Assembly (NCBI GenBank): GCA_003008705.1
Contig: PDUO01000054.1
Coordinates: 252,160-316,159 of the forward strand
Direction: 5' to 3'
DNA from: Pezicula radicicola
Taxonomy: Eukaryota; Ascomycota; Leotiomycetes; Helotiales; Dermateaceae
Length of the DNA stretch: 64,000 nucleotides
Below the pieces are notes generated by a model. It saw nothing but the letters and a program-made list of their open reading frames with translations. It had not been told where the DNA came from and did no database searches. Shown here in pieces: positions 31,767 through 43,267 of the stretch; the stretch's first letter is position 1, and each line of letters begins with the position of its first letter. Both the position numbers and the translations under genes were made by a program.

Positions 31767-34147
31767 TCAATACCCATTATCCATTCCGTCGTCTTCTCTC
31801 GTCCATATCCCACCGTTATGTTCGTCGTCCCCGGCACCTTTCATCAGACTCCCAAAGAAAGCCATGTCAACGCCCTGGAACGCCCAGTCATCCACGCCGG
31901 CACTTAGTAGAGGGTACTCGTACTGATGTAGGAGAGAATGAGAGTTGGCGTCTGGGAATTGCGGCGCCAACTGCGTATCCAGACCGTTGATACCATCGAC
32001 GGAGTCGTAACCCGCCTCGGCCATAGACCCAGGAAGATAATTTCCACCGAGGCGATCAAAACCGAAAGAACGCACTGCAGCTTCCGAGCTCCCTGTACTA
32101 GACATACTAATCACCCGAGCCTGAGTTTGTCCATTGCTTGCAGGAGGTTGTGGGTTGGCCATTTCCATGGAAATAACGCTCTGACGGGCAATCCTGACAA
32201 TCCCAAAGTAAGGGATTTGTACGCGTACAATACCGTTCTTGTCTTCGTCTGGCTGCACCGACTCACTCTCTACTGTCTGTACGCTGACACTCTCCATGCT
32301 GAGGCCATCCGCTGTTTCGGCTTCGATAGCCAGCAACCTACGTAACAAGTCTGCACTTTGTGCACTCAGAGTATCTCCGTTCAAACAACAGATTTCTTCC
32401 ATGTTCTCCTGTGCCTGCTCTATCATGGCACGGTCACTGAGGTATTGGTGGGCCAAGAGGTTGCCAGTTTGTGAAAAGCGGTGACTGTCTAGGTGCGCTA
32501 AAATCAGCGTAATGGCGGCCATGAGGGCGAAGAAGTCTACGGTCCGACAGCAAAAAGCATTCCGGTTGAAGCCACGGAACATGATAAAGCGCGAAAGTAC
32601 TTCCCTCGAGGAATTCACGCAGGTCATCCTAGAGTACTCGTACTTCCGTTCAGCTGAAGAACGAAGCATGTAGGGCAGATGGAGCAGATTGAGCAAGTTG
32701 TAATGGAACAACTGGTTGAACAGCCGTCCCATGTCCCAAAACAGAGCCTGCGGGTCGTCCGCAACGCTGGTTAGGTTTGGCATGAGCCACCATTTGCTGG
32801 GCAGACATCTGGCCGCTTTCTGTAGCTCCATGTCGAGGTCTTGCGTTAGGGTAAAGTCGTGAGAGCTCGGGTTGGACTCGTTGCGCTCCAAGATGCGAGA
32901 AGCGAGGGCACAGTTCATCCGCTCGAGACGACCCATGGGGGTGTCATTTCTAAGCATCGCGTCGGCAGCTATGCTTTGATCGAGGGAGCCTTGCGTAAGG
33001 CCCAGTATGAGACACAAATGGCGGTCATGGAAGACAATTCGAAACCACATTAACTGCGGATAAGCTCTCGTTTTAGGGTCGAGGACCTTGTATTGTGCCC
33101 GGGTGCCAGTTCGGTGGAGGTTCATCAATTGCGCAATAACCATAGCCCTCCGAATTGCTATCCAGCTTCGTCGTAGACTTCCACTGTTGGCATGGTAAAG
33201 GCTTTCAATCATGACACACTCTAGGCCTTCGATGCTGCCAAGAAGTTCATCGTTTGTTGTTACAAGGCCGATGGCAATTCCTACCAATCGTTTCATCATT
33301 GCACGTGGTGATTCCGGCAGGCCGTTTATCTCCTGAAGCAAATCAGGGCGGAGATGCTGCAAACAAGTAGCGACGCAAAGCATGTACCTTGCTATGAGTA
33401 CTGGGTGTGAATCCGGTCCAGGTATCTCGAGCAAGCTCTCTGGCAGCTTGAGGCCGTTCTGCTCGAGAACAGTATATGGGGTGCTTAACATCTCATAGGA
33501 AAGGGTGGATCTGTTACCGCGGGCATTGCATATCTTCTCGATGTCTTCTCGCGAGGGCAAGGACTCATGTAGACTTTGAGATAACTCCTTATATTTTCTC
33601 TCATTTTCGACTGGGCCATGTTCCTGATGAAGTAAGTAACAATTTCATCGTATATCGAGCTTCAGCCCCTGGGAATTGAGTATATACGTACATCCGAGTG
33701 CTTATAAAGAGAGAAGAACCGTGAAGAATCTGAGTCTAATGATGCAGGAGTGGGAATTCCATGGTTGTTGGGTGTAGGGTTTCCACTATAATCGCTAGTG
33801 GTAGGTGTTTCTCCACCGACAGGTGTTCCATCATTGCTCACTTTCTTGATCAATTGCTCAACCAAGGCCTCAACTCTCGCAACACGGTCTTGGCTTTCCA
33901 TCTGGCGTCCTCTTTTCCTCTCCAGAGGCGCTGAGTTCCCTTCCCCTTGGACAAACTCGAACTCCTGGCTGATGCATTTGGTACCACGTCGCTGGCAGCC
34001 GATGCAGATGGCTTCAGTATCAGTTGGAGAGCCTACGAACATGCATTTCATCTTGCGCCTTTTGCACTCCCAGCAACTCGTTGTTCCCTTGCGGATCTTC
34101 CTCCGCTTCGCCTCCGATTCGGCATTGTTCTCGTGGTCCTCGTTCAT
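31767..34147 (-). CDS. Zn2Cys6 transcription factor with fungal-specific regulatory domain
   Basis: Exon 1 is 34147-33692 and exon 2 is 33623-31767, with a 68-bp intron (donor GTACGT, acceptor TTCATCAG). The N-terminus is basic (KRRKIRKG), then gives a zinc cluster with a long middle loop: CWECKRRKMKC, a 12-residue loop, CIGCQRRGTKC. A short coiled-coil-like segment (RVARVEALVEQLIKK) suited to dimerisation follows. Exon 2 carries the large helical middle-homology region with family-typical YMLCVATCLQHLRP, SWIAIRRAMVIAQLMNLHR, MWFRIVFHDRHLCLILG and LHLPYMLRS. The C-terminus is acidic and low-complexity and may be an activation region. Total about 770 residues, standard size. The start at 34147 is the ATG before NEDHENN; a longer frame from 34204 lacks support. 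It shares no close neighbour that would name a target pathway. Confidence 0.88.
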
Positions 34148-34794
34148 GCTCAGAATATCTATTAGCTGCGGAGGCCGTAAAACGTTATTTTCACATGGGA
34201 ACAATGGGCTTGACGTGGAGATTAATAATTAAACACTCGACCGGCGGAAGGAATGCTGGCCCTTTTTGTGGACCGCATGCTGCAGCTTCTGATTAATAAG
34301 CCACGCATCGTTCGACCGGGAAATGCAGCGGAAGAAAACATCAGATCCATCCGGAGGAATGACCCTCCGCCCGCTCCTTTGTTCCAACAAATCAAATTCA
34401 CTAGGATTGATGCCCCTTGCCTGAATTACTAATCTCAAAATTCACGGTTGTCTTGGTATTTTATCAATGCAGGTAGTACTTAGTAAAATTCTTGAAACTT
34501 GCTCATCTATGGTTGCGAACCAATGCCGAGTGAGGTTTTGATAATTATTCGTGAACGCTGGATTGTTCCTGATTTTCTTCTCCCAGGGATGTTGGGGAGC
34601 CTTTGACATTCTTCTTTTGGGGGCAATCACAGCATTATCGGGATGTACCCCGAACTATTCGGGGCCAAGTACAGTATTTTCGGGGCATATCTCCAACTAT
34701 TGAACTACAAACAGTTGGGGGCAATATGCCCCGACAATTAATTATCTTGCATTCCATCACAGCATCCCAAAAGCTATTTCCCACCAATTCCAAT
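34148..34794. other. Intergenic with hairpin-like repeat
   Basis: No gene. The first part is the promoter side of the Zn2Cys6 gene. It contains the inverted repeat listed separately. Confidence 0.45.
34681..34733. repeat. Inverted repeat (arms about 18-21 bp)
   Basis: The left arm starts CGGGGCATAT and the right arm ends ATATGCCCCG; both continue with CCAACT/AGTTGG. The spacer is about 14 bp. A further CCCCGAACTATTCGGGG hairpin lies just upstream (34648-34664). It may be a decayed transposon terminus. Confidence 0.6.
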
Positions 34795-34860
34795 ATGGCC
34801 ATAATCCATATCGTGATGATTGAGTTTAAAGAGGAGGTAACGGCTGAAGAGGTGAAAGAC
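34795..34860 (+). pseudogene. Dabb (stress-response A/B barrel) domain, N-terminal fragment
   Basis: Only the first 22 codons are recognisable: MAIIHIVMIEFKEEV, then a short helix TAEEVKD, which is how fungal Dabb-domain proteins begin (first beta strand with the conserved His). A good donor (GTAAGT) follows at 34861. However, I find no exon downstream that encodes the rest of the roughly 100-residue ferredoxin-like barrel. The following kilobase has scattered stops. I read it as a truncated remnant; a very diverged second exon cannot be excluded. Confidence 0.45.
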
Positions 34861-35628
34861 GTAAGTCTTCTTCCTAATATATGGTGAAGAAGGCGCAGGT
34901 GGTGGATTTTATTCCTGGCGTCGTCTGATGGTTACCCTAGATTTTCTCGACTGGTCAGTTGAGAGAAAAGCAATCATGAGTGTCTATCAAGACAACCATA
35001 ATACCGGTACTTGCTTTAGTACATTATTAGAATCTCTTGAATACAGCCAAGGCTTATTTCTCTCTTCTTCGAAAGCGCTAAAAGGGCACATACTTAAAAT
35101 CTAAAGTAGAGTTTAACTATTATAAAAAAGGTGTAGAAAGAGGTTGTTACATCTGAAATCTGGCCTGTTGACGAGTCTAAAAACCTTTTGGGGGGTGAGG
35201 AGGCGGATAAAACGTTGTGCTGCATTTGCTTGGCGATTGATTGAGAAGTCAGTATGCAGCATTGCAGACAGTTTACTGACGCTGAATTTATATTACCAAC
35301 AACTGAACTCAGCGAACCAGGCACTTTTTCACCTCCATGGGTAAATTTCTGGAGAGTCCGCCGTACGGGTCTTTGAAAACGGTCAAAACATTACTTCAGC
35401 GTTGTGGGGTCCAGTGAGTGACTTGCCCATTCCTCCGTACGGATGAACATATACGGAGGAACAAGATCTGCAGAAAAATCAGTTCAAACTCGGCGGACGA
35501 AAAAATAATTTGGTAAGCTTTCTAATCAGCTGCAATCGCATACGCGTGTCGAACTATTTACTTCAGCTTATCCTGTCGTGAAGTTTTCCCCATCCAGCTC
35601 ATCCACCTACAACATCCTGTTTGTGAAA
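34861..35628. other. Intergenic, promoter side of MFS gene
   Basis: No convincing gene. Possible relic downstream sequence of the Dabb fragment, then the leader of the MFS transporter. Confidence 0.4.
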
Positions 35629-37568
35629 ATGAGTACTCCACCACTCGACAACGAAAAGGAGCCGCAGAACGCGCAAATGAGCGGGCGATCGTCAGCAACC
35701 CACGCTACTTCTGCGTTTACTTTAGAGAGTGAGAAGGAGACGACAGACAATGCTAGAAGTACCCAGCAAGCTGCGAACCCGCCAAACACGGTAGCTGTTG
35801 AAGGAGCAGATCCGGATGATGGTGACTATCCTAAGGGTTTTCCGCTGTTCTTAATTGTCGTGGCTCTTGGTATGAGCGTCTTTTTGGTTGCCCTTGACAT
35901 GGTATGTCTCACAATCCCTCAATGAGGAGCTCCTTTAAAGTATCATCTAACATTGGATAGACAATCGTAGCGACGGCTATCCCAAAGATCACGGACGAAT
36001 TCCATAGCCTCGATGATGTCTCCTGGTACGGTTCGGCTTTCTTGATGACTACTGGCGGCTTCCAATCGACATGGGGAAAGGTGTATAAGTACTTCCCGTT
36101 GAAAATCTCTTACCTCGTTTCTATCTTCATTTTCGAGGTTGGAAGCTTGATTTGCGGTGTGGCTCCAAATTCCGTGGCACTCATCGTCGGCCGTGCAATT
36201 GCTGGAGTCGGTGCGGCTGGCATTGGCGGCGGAGCCTTCACTATCATTGCATTCGTTGCTACTCCAAAGAAGCGGCCGGTCTTCACTGGTATCATTGGCA
36301 TGGCTTATGGGATAGCGTCGGTCATTGGCCCCCTTGTTGGTGGTGCATTCGCTGATAAAGTAACATGGAGATGGTGTGAGTACCCTGTTGTTCACTACTA
36401 CTCTCTTCATTTAAGCTGTTCTTCACCAAACGTTGAATGTTTACTGACTATCACATCCAGGCTTTTACATCAACTTGCCCATTGGCGGTCTCGCAGCCGC
36501 ATCCATTATTCTCTTCTTCCACACGCCTAAGCAAGCTTCCATAGCCAAGGCTACGATAAAGGAGAAGCTCTTGCAGATGGACCCTGTCGGTACGACCCTT
36601 CTCTTGTGTGCCATTATTTCGTACATCCTGGCGCTTCAGTTTGGTGGACAGACCAAGGCATGGAACTCGAGTACTGTGATCGGCCTGCTTGTCGGCTTCC
36701 CTCTCATGCTCATCGCCTTCATTATGTGGGAGTACTTCCAGGGTGAACGGGCCGCCCTTCCACCGCGCTTGATGAGTAACCGCCTCATCTTGGTGAACTG
36801 CTCCTACACTTTTTTATTCGTGGGCTCTTACTTTGTCGTCGTCTATTACCTTCCCATCTACTTCCAGAGTATTGAAAACGTCAGTCCTACTTTTTCCGGC
36901 GTACGAAATCTACCTTTGATTATCTCCGTGTCGATCGCCCTCATCGTCTCTGGTGGCAGCATCACGAAAACTGGCCATACTGCTCCTCTCATGGTTATCG
37001 GCGCAGTTTTTGCAACTATCGCTGCTGGACTATTGTATACTCTGAACATTGGAACCAGCACAGGCAAGTGGATTGGATACCAGATAATCGGCGGAGTTGG
37101 ATGGGGATTGGCCTACCAGGTTCCCATCAATGCGGCGCAGGGCACGGTAGATCCCAGTGATATTGCATCCGTGACGGCTATTATTATTTGTGAGTAGTTG
37201 CCAAATTCTTGATTATTCCAGAAACCAACTAACACATCTCAGTCTTCCAAACTGTCGGGGGTGCGGTTTTCGTGGCAGCAGCGCAAGGTGCCTTCGTCAA
37301 CCGGCTCCTCTTCAAGCTTGCCACAACCGCACCGGGCGTCGACTCAGCTTTAGTTCTTGCAACTGGTGCGAGCGAGCTACAAAAAGTCTTTTCGGCCGAG
37401 CAACTGCCCGGTATTCTGGTCGCCTACATGGCAGGTCTCAAGGTCGCTTTCGCCATCTCTATCACCGCGGTTGGCCTGGCCTTCTTTCTCACTCCCTTCA
37501 ACAGCTGGAAGAAAATCAACTCCCATGCAGATGCCCCTGTAGATGCTCCCGCCGGTGCAGCGGTGTAG
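35629..37568 (+). CDS. MFS drug/toxin exporter, 14-TM DHA2 type
   Basis: Four exons: 35629-35901, 35961-36375, 36461-37189, 37243-37568, giving 580 residues. Introns are 59, 85 and 53 bp with normal ends. A hydrophilic N-terminal tail of about 75 residues precedes the first helix. Helix 1 ends in [11 protein letters not shown], the DHA2 motif D1, followed by WYGSAFLMT. The helix 5 antiporter motif C is present as [14 protein letters not shown], then [14 protein letters not shown], the classical loop after it. The hydrophobic pattern fits 14 membrane helices. Such proteins sit in the plasma or vesicle membrane and export drugs or secondary metabolites with proton exchange; they are frequent in biosynthetic clusters. 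Here the only nearby metabolic genes are an SDR remnant and a Zn2Cys6 gene, so the cargo is unknown. The start at 35629 is preferred over the GTG frame before it. Confidence 0.92.
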
Positions 37569-37855
37569 GCGTCTTGCAAGTCAGTACCCTTTTCTTGTGT
37601 CGCGTATTTAGATTTGGTTTGGAGATTCACCAGGTTTGTGTCTAGAGGTGGCTTAGTTGCCTTAGGCTTCACGTCCTTTCCGCACTTGTCTCGTCCAATA
37701 GAGTCTTCTTTCCCAGTATCCAATATGTCTTGGGTAAAATTAGAGTAACTCCGTAGATCATATTAAAACCATAGATCCGATGTCTGAATAAATACACTAA
37801 TCAAAAAAGCATGGAAGTTTCGATGATTTATCTATCTGTATGATCGACTCCTTGC

Positions 37856-38255
37856 CAGTGTTGCTAATAATATAGCAATATATCGTTTTGCTAGCAATAT
37901 AGGCAAAAATATATCACGATTCCTATATTGTGACAAGATGATATGATATAAGAGTGCCCATATCGCAGCATATTATCATATTGCGATATTGTTTAGCCTA
38001 AAATGGGCTCCAATATAGGCTCCCATATGGGCTTCGAAATAAGCTCCTATATAGGCTCTTATATAGGCCCAAAATTATAGGGGATGAGATAGTTAATTAA
38101 TATAGAATTGGGATTACTTAGTATCATGTGACGATATTATTTATATTGCAATATGGAAATATTATTGCTAGCAATGTGATATAGAAGTTCCTATATCGCA
38201 AATGAAATGATATACAAGTGGGCTATATCGTTTGTTTATATTGTTAGCAACACTG
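37856..38255. mobile_element. hAT-type MITE, 400 bp, with 8-bp target duplication
   Basis: The ends are inverted repeats: both start CAGTGTTGCTAA and then match as YAATATA (17 of the first 18-19 positions). Flanking 8-mers are CTCCTTGC (37848-37855) and CTCTTTGC (38256-38263), which agree at seven of eight positions and differ by one C/T change. CAGTG ends with an 8-bp target duplication are diagnostic of the hAT superfamily. The inside is AT-rich, with subterminal TTGCTAGCAAT palindromes and many short TATATCG/ATATTGC words. No transposase fits in 400 bp. The right end is only 16 bp from the stop codon of an SDR remnant. Confidence 0.85.
38003..38072. repeat. Short imperfect tandem repeat inside the hAT MITE
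   Basis: About five diverged copies of a 13-17 bp unit carrying GGCTC flanked by ATATA or ATATG words follow one another in the centre of the element. Confidence 0.6.
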
Positions 38256-38270
38256 CTCTTTGCTGCTCAT

Positions 38271-38660
38271 CTACATGAAGTTGATACCTCCACTGACTGA
38301 GATGAATTGAGCCGTGATCCAACGGCTCTTCTCAGAAACGAGCAGAAGAACGGAACCAACAATATCATCAATCGTGGCCATACGCTCTGCCGCACGAGTA
38401 ATATTAACGAACGGACTAATGAATAAATCCTTATGGATTGACGGATCCGTCACATTTGCAACACCGTCGCCAATTATGTCAGTATCGACAGGACCAGGTC
38501 CAATACTATTGATGGTGATGCCACGGCTGTGTCCAAGCTGTAATCCAGTCAGTACCACCCAAATAGAATGCTATTTCAAAGACTTACCTCCCAAGCCCAC
38601 GACGCAGTGAGGGAATCTGTTGCTGCCTTTGTCGCGCCGTACACACCCATGCATCAAGGA
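38271..38660 (-). pseudogene. Short-chain dehydrogenase, C-terminal remnant
   Basis: Minus-strand pieces give the second half of a classical SDR. VYGATKAATDSLTASWAWE contains the catalytic Tyr and Lys (Y-x3-K). After a short intron of about 50 bp (donor GTAAGT, acceptor ATTACAG) follow LGHSRGITINSIGPGPVDTDI, the conserved PGPVDT, and the SGGINFM-like end. Upstream of the YGATK segment the frame is closed by a TGA, and no Rossmann N-terminus (TGxxxGIG) is found up to the AT-rich region at 38800. Intact relatives reduce or oxidise ketones or alcohols with NAD(P)H; this remnant lacks the cofactor-binding half. A hAT MITE lies immediately 3' of it. Confidence 0.72.
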
Positions 38661-39446
38661 AGCTGATGACTTTGGGAATGCTGGATTTTTGGGAGAAGGC
38701 TTTTATCTGGTGATGATTAAATGTGATATAATGTCGACTTCGGCCGCATAGATTTATATTTAGATTAGTAGATAGCATTGGCCGCTTGTAGAACTATCTT
38801 TTCAGTGCATATAGTAGGTGGGGAATTGGCGTTGCAATTGTTCTTATTTAATAGATAAAAAACAAAAAATAGAGGTTAGTTTATTAGGATTTAGTGCTTA
38901 CTAAGCAACACCTTTAAATATCTGTCTGTTCTTATTATTTAACTATATTTAGGGTTAGGGTAATGCTAGGTATCCTACTATTATAAGAAGTTAACAAGAC
39001 ACTACGCAAACACCAGTTTAATAGAGAGAGAGAGAGAGAGTAGTGTTTTTAAAGGTTTATGATCTAGTTAAATATAAAAAGCCTTGAACCTAAAATAAAG
39101 ATATTTCTTAGTATATTTATTCTTATAGTTCTTAGTTTAAGCTATAATATTTAATTTCTTAAATATAAGCGCTTTAAAAAGCTTGCTTATAACTATTATA
39201 TAAACCCTAGGGTTATAAGTAGAATCCATAAATGTTAATGCTTAATACTTTGGGCATCATATTAGATCACGTGCTGCACTGTTTGATTACGTGTCCTCGC
39301 GTCGCCCACACGACAGCAGCTTGATTCCTCTCCCTTGTTTATTTACATCTCGCTCTCAAGAGGTTCGAATTGATTCTGCAGCTGCTACCTATACCAAACA
39401 TAAAACAATCCCAACGTAGTACTGTAAAAGGAAAACAGAGACGAAG
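38661..39446. other. AT-rich intergenic region
   Basis: AT-rich from about 38820 to 39250 with no gene. A (GA)n microsatellite of about 18 bp lies at 39022-39040. The last 150 bp are normal composition and should hold the promoter of the phosphohexomutase gene. Confidence 0.5.
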
Positions 39447-41174
39447 ATGCCCGCCGCTACCGCTGCTGCTGCCACAGATGCCCTTCGCTTTCACCTTGGC
39501 TACGAACCGCAGCCTCTCAAATTTGGCACAAGCGGTCGCCGTGGCCAAGTCATCCATTTAACTCAGCTGGAAATCTACACTAATGTCGTCGCTGAAATTC
39601 ATTACCTCCAATCACTCCCGCAGTCCGAAGGTGGCATCAAGGCGGGCGATGACTTTTATTTTGCGCACGACCTCCGCCCCAGCTCCACCGAACTGGTTGA
39701 AAATGGCCGCGGTGGCCTCTGTCAAGCAGTCGTGCAGGCCTTAAAGAATACAGGCATGCGGCCCATCAACCTAGGCGCCATCCCCACGCCGGCTCTGACC
39801 TACTGGGCCCTCAAGCACGACAAGGGTAGCATCATGGTCACGGGCAGCCACATCCCCTTCGACCGCAATGGCTACAAACTCAACACCTCCAAAGGGGAAC
39901 TCATGAAGAAGGACGAACAGCCCATTAACGACAAAGTTGCACTTATTCGCGAAGAGCTTCTCTCTCAGCCCTACGCCGAATCTCTCTTCGACGAGCAAGG
40001 CGTCTTCCGCGACGCGCAATCCAATTCTGGCCTTCTGCCCGCGACAGACGAGGGCAGAATAGCCTACATCCAGCGCTACCTGGATTTCTTCAAGGGCGAA
40101 AGGCTCCAGGGGGTGAAGCTCCTTGCATACCAGCACTCGGCCGTTGGCCGTGATCTCCTGGTCGAGATATTCGAAGCGCTTGGCGCCGAGGTCACCCCTG
40201 CAGGCCGCAGCGATACTTTTGTTCCCATTGATACCGAAGCCATTGACCAAGCCCAGCTCGACACACTGCAAAATCTTTGGCGTAAAACCGGCAAGACAAT
40301 CGACGCCATAATCTCTACCGACGGCGACAGCGATCGTCCGCTGATCCTTGCTCCCGAAGGCGACAAGCTTCGCTTTTTCAGCGGCGACCTTTTGGGCATG
40401 ATTGTTGCCGAGTTCCTAGGTATCGATGCCGCCGTCGTCCCGATCAGTACCAATGATGCTATAGATCGCGGACCTCTAGCCTCTGTCACCGAACCGAAGA
40501 CAAAAATCGGCAGCCCCTACGTGATTGCTGGTATGCAGCGCGCCGTCTCCAGAGGGCGTCGTCGCGTCTGTGGGTGGGAAGCCAATGGCGGCTTTCTCAC
40601 GAGCTGTGATATTGAACGCAACGGCAACGTGCTAACCGGACTTCCTACGCGTGACGCGTTCCTTCCTCTACTTTGTGCTCTGTTCGCAGCGTACAACCGC
40701 AAGATCACACTACCAGAACTCTTCACTACGTTGCCCAACCGTTTCAGCCGTGCTGCATTGCTTCGGAATTTCCCTCGTGCAACAAGCATGAAAATCATAG
40801 AGCGATTCTCACCCCCTGAGGCCATCATGCAGGATGTCTCCTATCATCCTGACCACATCATTGTTCGCGATGCTGATCTCGCTACACTCGAACTCAAGGA
40901 GCCTCACGCCAAACAACTTGACAAGATTCGCCAAGAAATCCAAAACGTATTTTCCGCAGAATTCGGTTTTGGCACGGTCGCTCAGATTCTCTACACTGAC
41001 GGAGTCCGCATCATCTTTTCCAATGGAGATGTTGCTCACGTCCGCCCGTCTGGTAACGCTGATGAACTCCGCATCTACTCTGTCGCCGACACGCAGGAGC
41101 GCGCCGACTCGATCGCTAGCCAGGGAGTCGCGGAACCGGATGGTCTCCTACGGCGCTTAGAACGTATGGTTTAA
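39447..41174 (+). CDS. Phosphohexomutase (phosphoglucomutase/phosphomannomutase family), intronless
   Basis: A single 575-codon exon. It carries the four signature elements of alpha-D-phosphohexomutases: the phosphoserine loop VTGSHIPFDRNGYK (Ser134), the metal-binding loop TDGDSDR (Asp292, Asp294, Asp296), the sugar-specificity loop GWEANGGF (376-383), and the C-terminal phosphate-binding loop RPSGNADELRIY. The enzyme interconverts hexose 1- and 6-phosphates via a bisphosphate intermediate. The GWEANGG form of the sugar loop and the overall order resemble bacterial PGM/PMM proteins more than the classical eukaryotic Pgm or alpha-PMM. The gene has no intron and is visibly richer in C/G at third positions than its neighbours. 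Both fit an acquisition from bacteria, though this is inference. It looks intact. Confidence 0.92.
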   Translation: MPAATAAAATDALRFHLGYEPQPLKFGTSGRRGQVIHLTQLEIYTNVVAEIHYLQSLPQSEGGIKAGDDFYFAHDLRPSSTELVENGRGGLCQAVVQALKNTGMRPINLGAIPTPALTYWALKHDKGSIMVTGSHIPFDRNGYKLNTSKGELMKKDEQPINDKVALIREELLSQPYAESLFDEQGVFRDAQSNSGLLPATDEGRIAYIQRYLDFFKGERLQGVKLLAYQHSAVGRDLLVEIFEALGAEVTPAGRSDTFVPIDTEAIDQAQLDTLQNLWRKTGKTIDAIISTDGDSDRPLILAPEGDKLRFFSGDLLGMIVAEFLGIDAAVVPISTNDAIDRGPLASVTEPKTKIGSPYVIAGMQRAVSRGRRRVCGWEANGGFLTSCDIERNGNVLTGLPTRDAFLPLLCALFAAYNRKITLPELFTTLPNRFSRAALLRNFPRATSMKIIERFSPPEAIMQDVSYHPDHIIVRDADLATLELKEPHAKQLDKIRQEIQNVFSAEFGFGTVAQILYTDGVRIIFSNGDVAHVRPSGNADELRIYSVADTQERADSIASQGVAEPDGLLRRLERMV

Positions 41175-43267
41175 GCTACTTGTGGCGACTTCTGACTGGT
41201 CCCTTTCTTTCTCCCTTCCCGGTGGGGGCTTACGACAAAACAAAATCATAAAAATACAATAGACATATGTTGGGCACCCGCAGGAGTAGTTGGACTGGGG
41301 ATCTACGTGATGATGAAGATAAGACTACAGAATGTTATAGTATAGCTTAGATTTTAGCTCTCTGTATGTTGGCGTATTCCCCAAGTTGCTCGCACAGTGA
41401 TTCTATGAAGTGAAGAAGAATAGTTGTTTTTCTACTAAATGGTACTTATATAGTGCATATTAAGGTAGAGATAGGCGTCGTAGGGTAGGATTCACAGAGA
41501 CTCCACTAAAGTGACTTATCATTATTGTTACTCAAGTTTCTTATTAATTAGCTCTTATATTGTCGTTCTTGTGCCTGGAGGGGGCGCTAGGGAAGATATA
41601 CATCAGCCAGATGCTATAGATTCTTCGTGAATAGGGAGGGACAGGGATACTAACAAGTGTTGTATCTGCGTTCGGGTAGTATTTAGGAGTTAACGTTCCG
41701 TTGGCGTTACGAGCCTACCCTCTTATCCTTCTTCTGATAGATTACCTACTTTTTTTACAGACCTTGCTGCTGTACGTTTGGCAGCCAGTGACGTATTGTA
41801 GAGCAATCGCACAGCCCACTAGTTTGAGGCGGTAAGGCCGAGCGACGGCGCCAACTACGGGCAGCTTTTAAAACTTTATTGACGGAAGAGTCGTAATGGA
41901 AGATACAAAAGGAGATGTATTTGAGCATTTATTGAGGATTGTTAAATAAAGGCCTTAGAATGGAACACACTACGCTCGGAAATGATCTTGTCTTTGGACC
42001 GTCTCCTAGAGAGACCTCACACATGGTTCCTCTGTTTTCCGATATGAGCGCTGGGCATTGTGTAATCTGTACACACAAATTCACCGGAACCGCTTCAAAT
42101 ACACCCCAAAGACAAGGGCTTCAGTTTCTGTTTGGATTGAATACTAAGTTAACAAAGAACATATATTTTGGATAAGCGAGGTAGTCGTCCGAAATAGAGC
42201 AGTGTGGTTAGGAGTTAGAGGGGGAAGTCCGACTAGCCTGACCGCTGTTACTGAACATCCCAAAAGAGAAACGACAGCTAATGGTACTCCTTAAACCTAG
42301 CTACAAGTGGTCATCCTCACTCAAGTACCGAAGAGATTCTCTTGTTATGTCTCATAAGTTCTATGATCTTTATGATGGTTGGAGACTAGACTTGACCTTT
42401 CTAGCAGCTGATCATGCACAGCTTGTGGTTTCTGCATATCGGGATGAGTATTTGCTTATTGTATTGGTGTTGTTGATGAATGATGTTGAGGAATTGTGGT
42501 GGTCTGAATTCTTTTTCTATCGTTATCCTTGTGGGGGTGGGAAGAAGGCAAAGCCCTAAGATGGCAGCTTTTGTAGCGGTGAGACTACGAATCTAGAGGC
42601 CACTTAAGCTTTCCAGAAGTTCACCGGGAAGAGATCTTGCGCATCTCTTCGTGCATTTTGCGTCGATATTCGGTGGACGTGGAGTGGGATGGGACAATGC
42701 TTGCGCATCTGATTCCGACGCTGCTTGTGTAGTCCGTGGCGGGTGGCTGATGTCTTATTATTTACATTTCGCGCTGAAAATATAAGTGAGGTTTGAGAAG
42801 TTAGCATCAAGGGAATAGAAATAGAGGCAGCTTGACGGCTCAGATTATTATATTAACTCTTAGCTAAGAAGACAGCTAGGCATATCTTGGCACACTTGAG
42901 CTCATGCCTCATGGATTCTTAAGTCCTCTAAAGTCCGCAGTTGTACCTAAAGCCCGACGCGGGTGCTAGCGGCTGGCTAGGCATTATCTAGCTGTATTTT
43001 CATCGGGAGCGTCCGCCCCCGCCGTCTACTTACATAATTTGGGCTTTTAGATGTTCGTATATTTCTGCTATTGGATGTTGGATACAGTGTAATGTTAAGG
43101 CGCCCCAAGTGTGGGTTTCTATATTGTCTTGGGCTTGCTTGATTCAGTTTCAAGCGCAAACTCTTCACAAGTGGCTATAAGATGAGGGCAATTCCCTTTA
43201 TTGTCACAGAAATTATTCTTCATTCACCATTCTCATTCAAGGCCTGCCTCGAGCAATTTCTGCCAAT
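41175..43267. other. Long intergenic region, no gene recognised
   Basis: Two plus frames of 78 and 92 codons (41939-42175, 42281-42559) have no recognisable domain, intron partners or conserved look. The rest is frameless. The last 100 bp before 43268 contain a CTATAAG word at about 43174 that may be the GST core promoter. Confidence 0.4.

Noticed and set aside
39771..40271. 166-codon minus-strand frame inside the phosphohexomutase
   Set aside because: Shadow frame caused by GC-rich codon use of the plus-strand gene.
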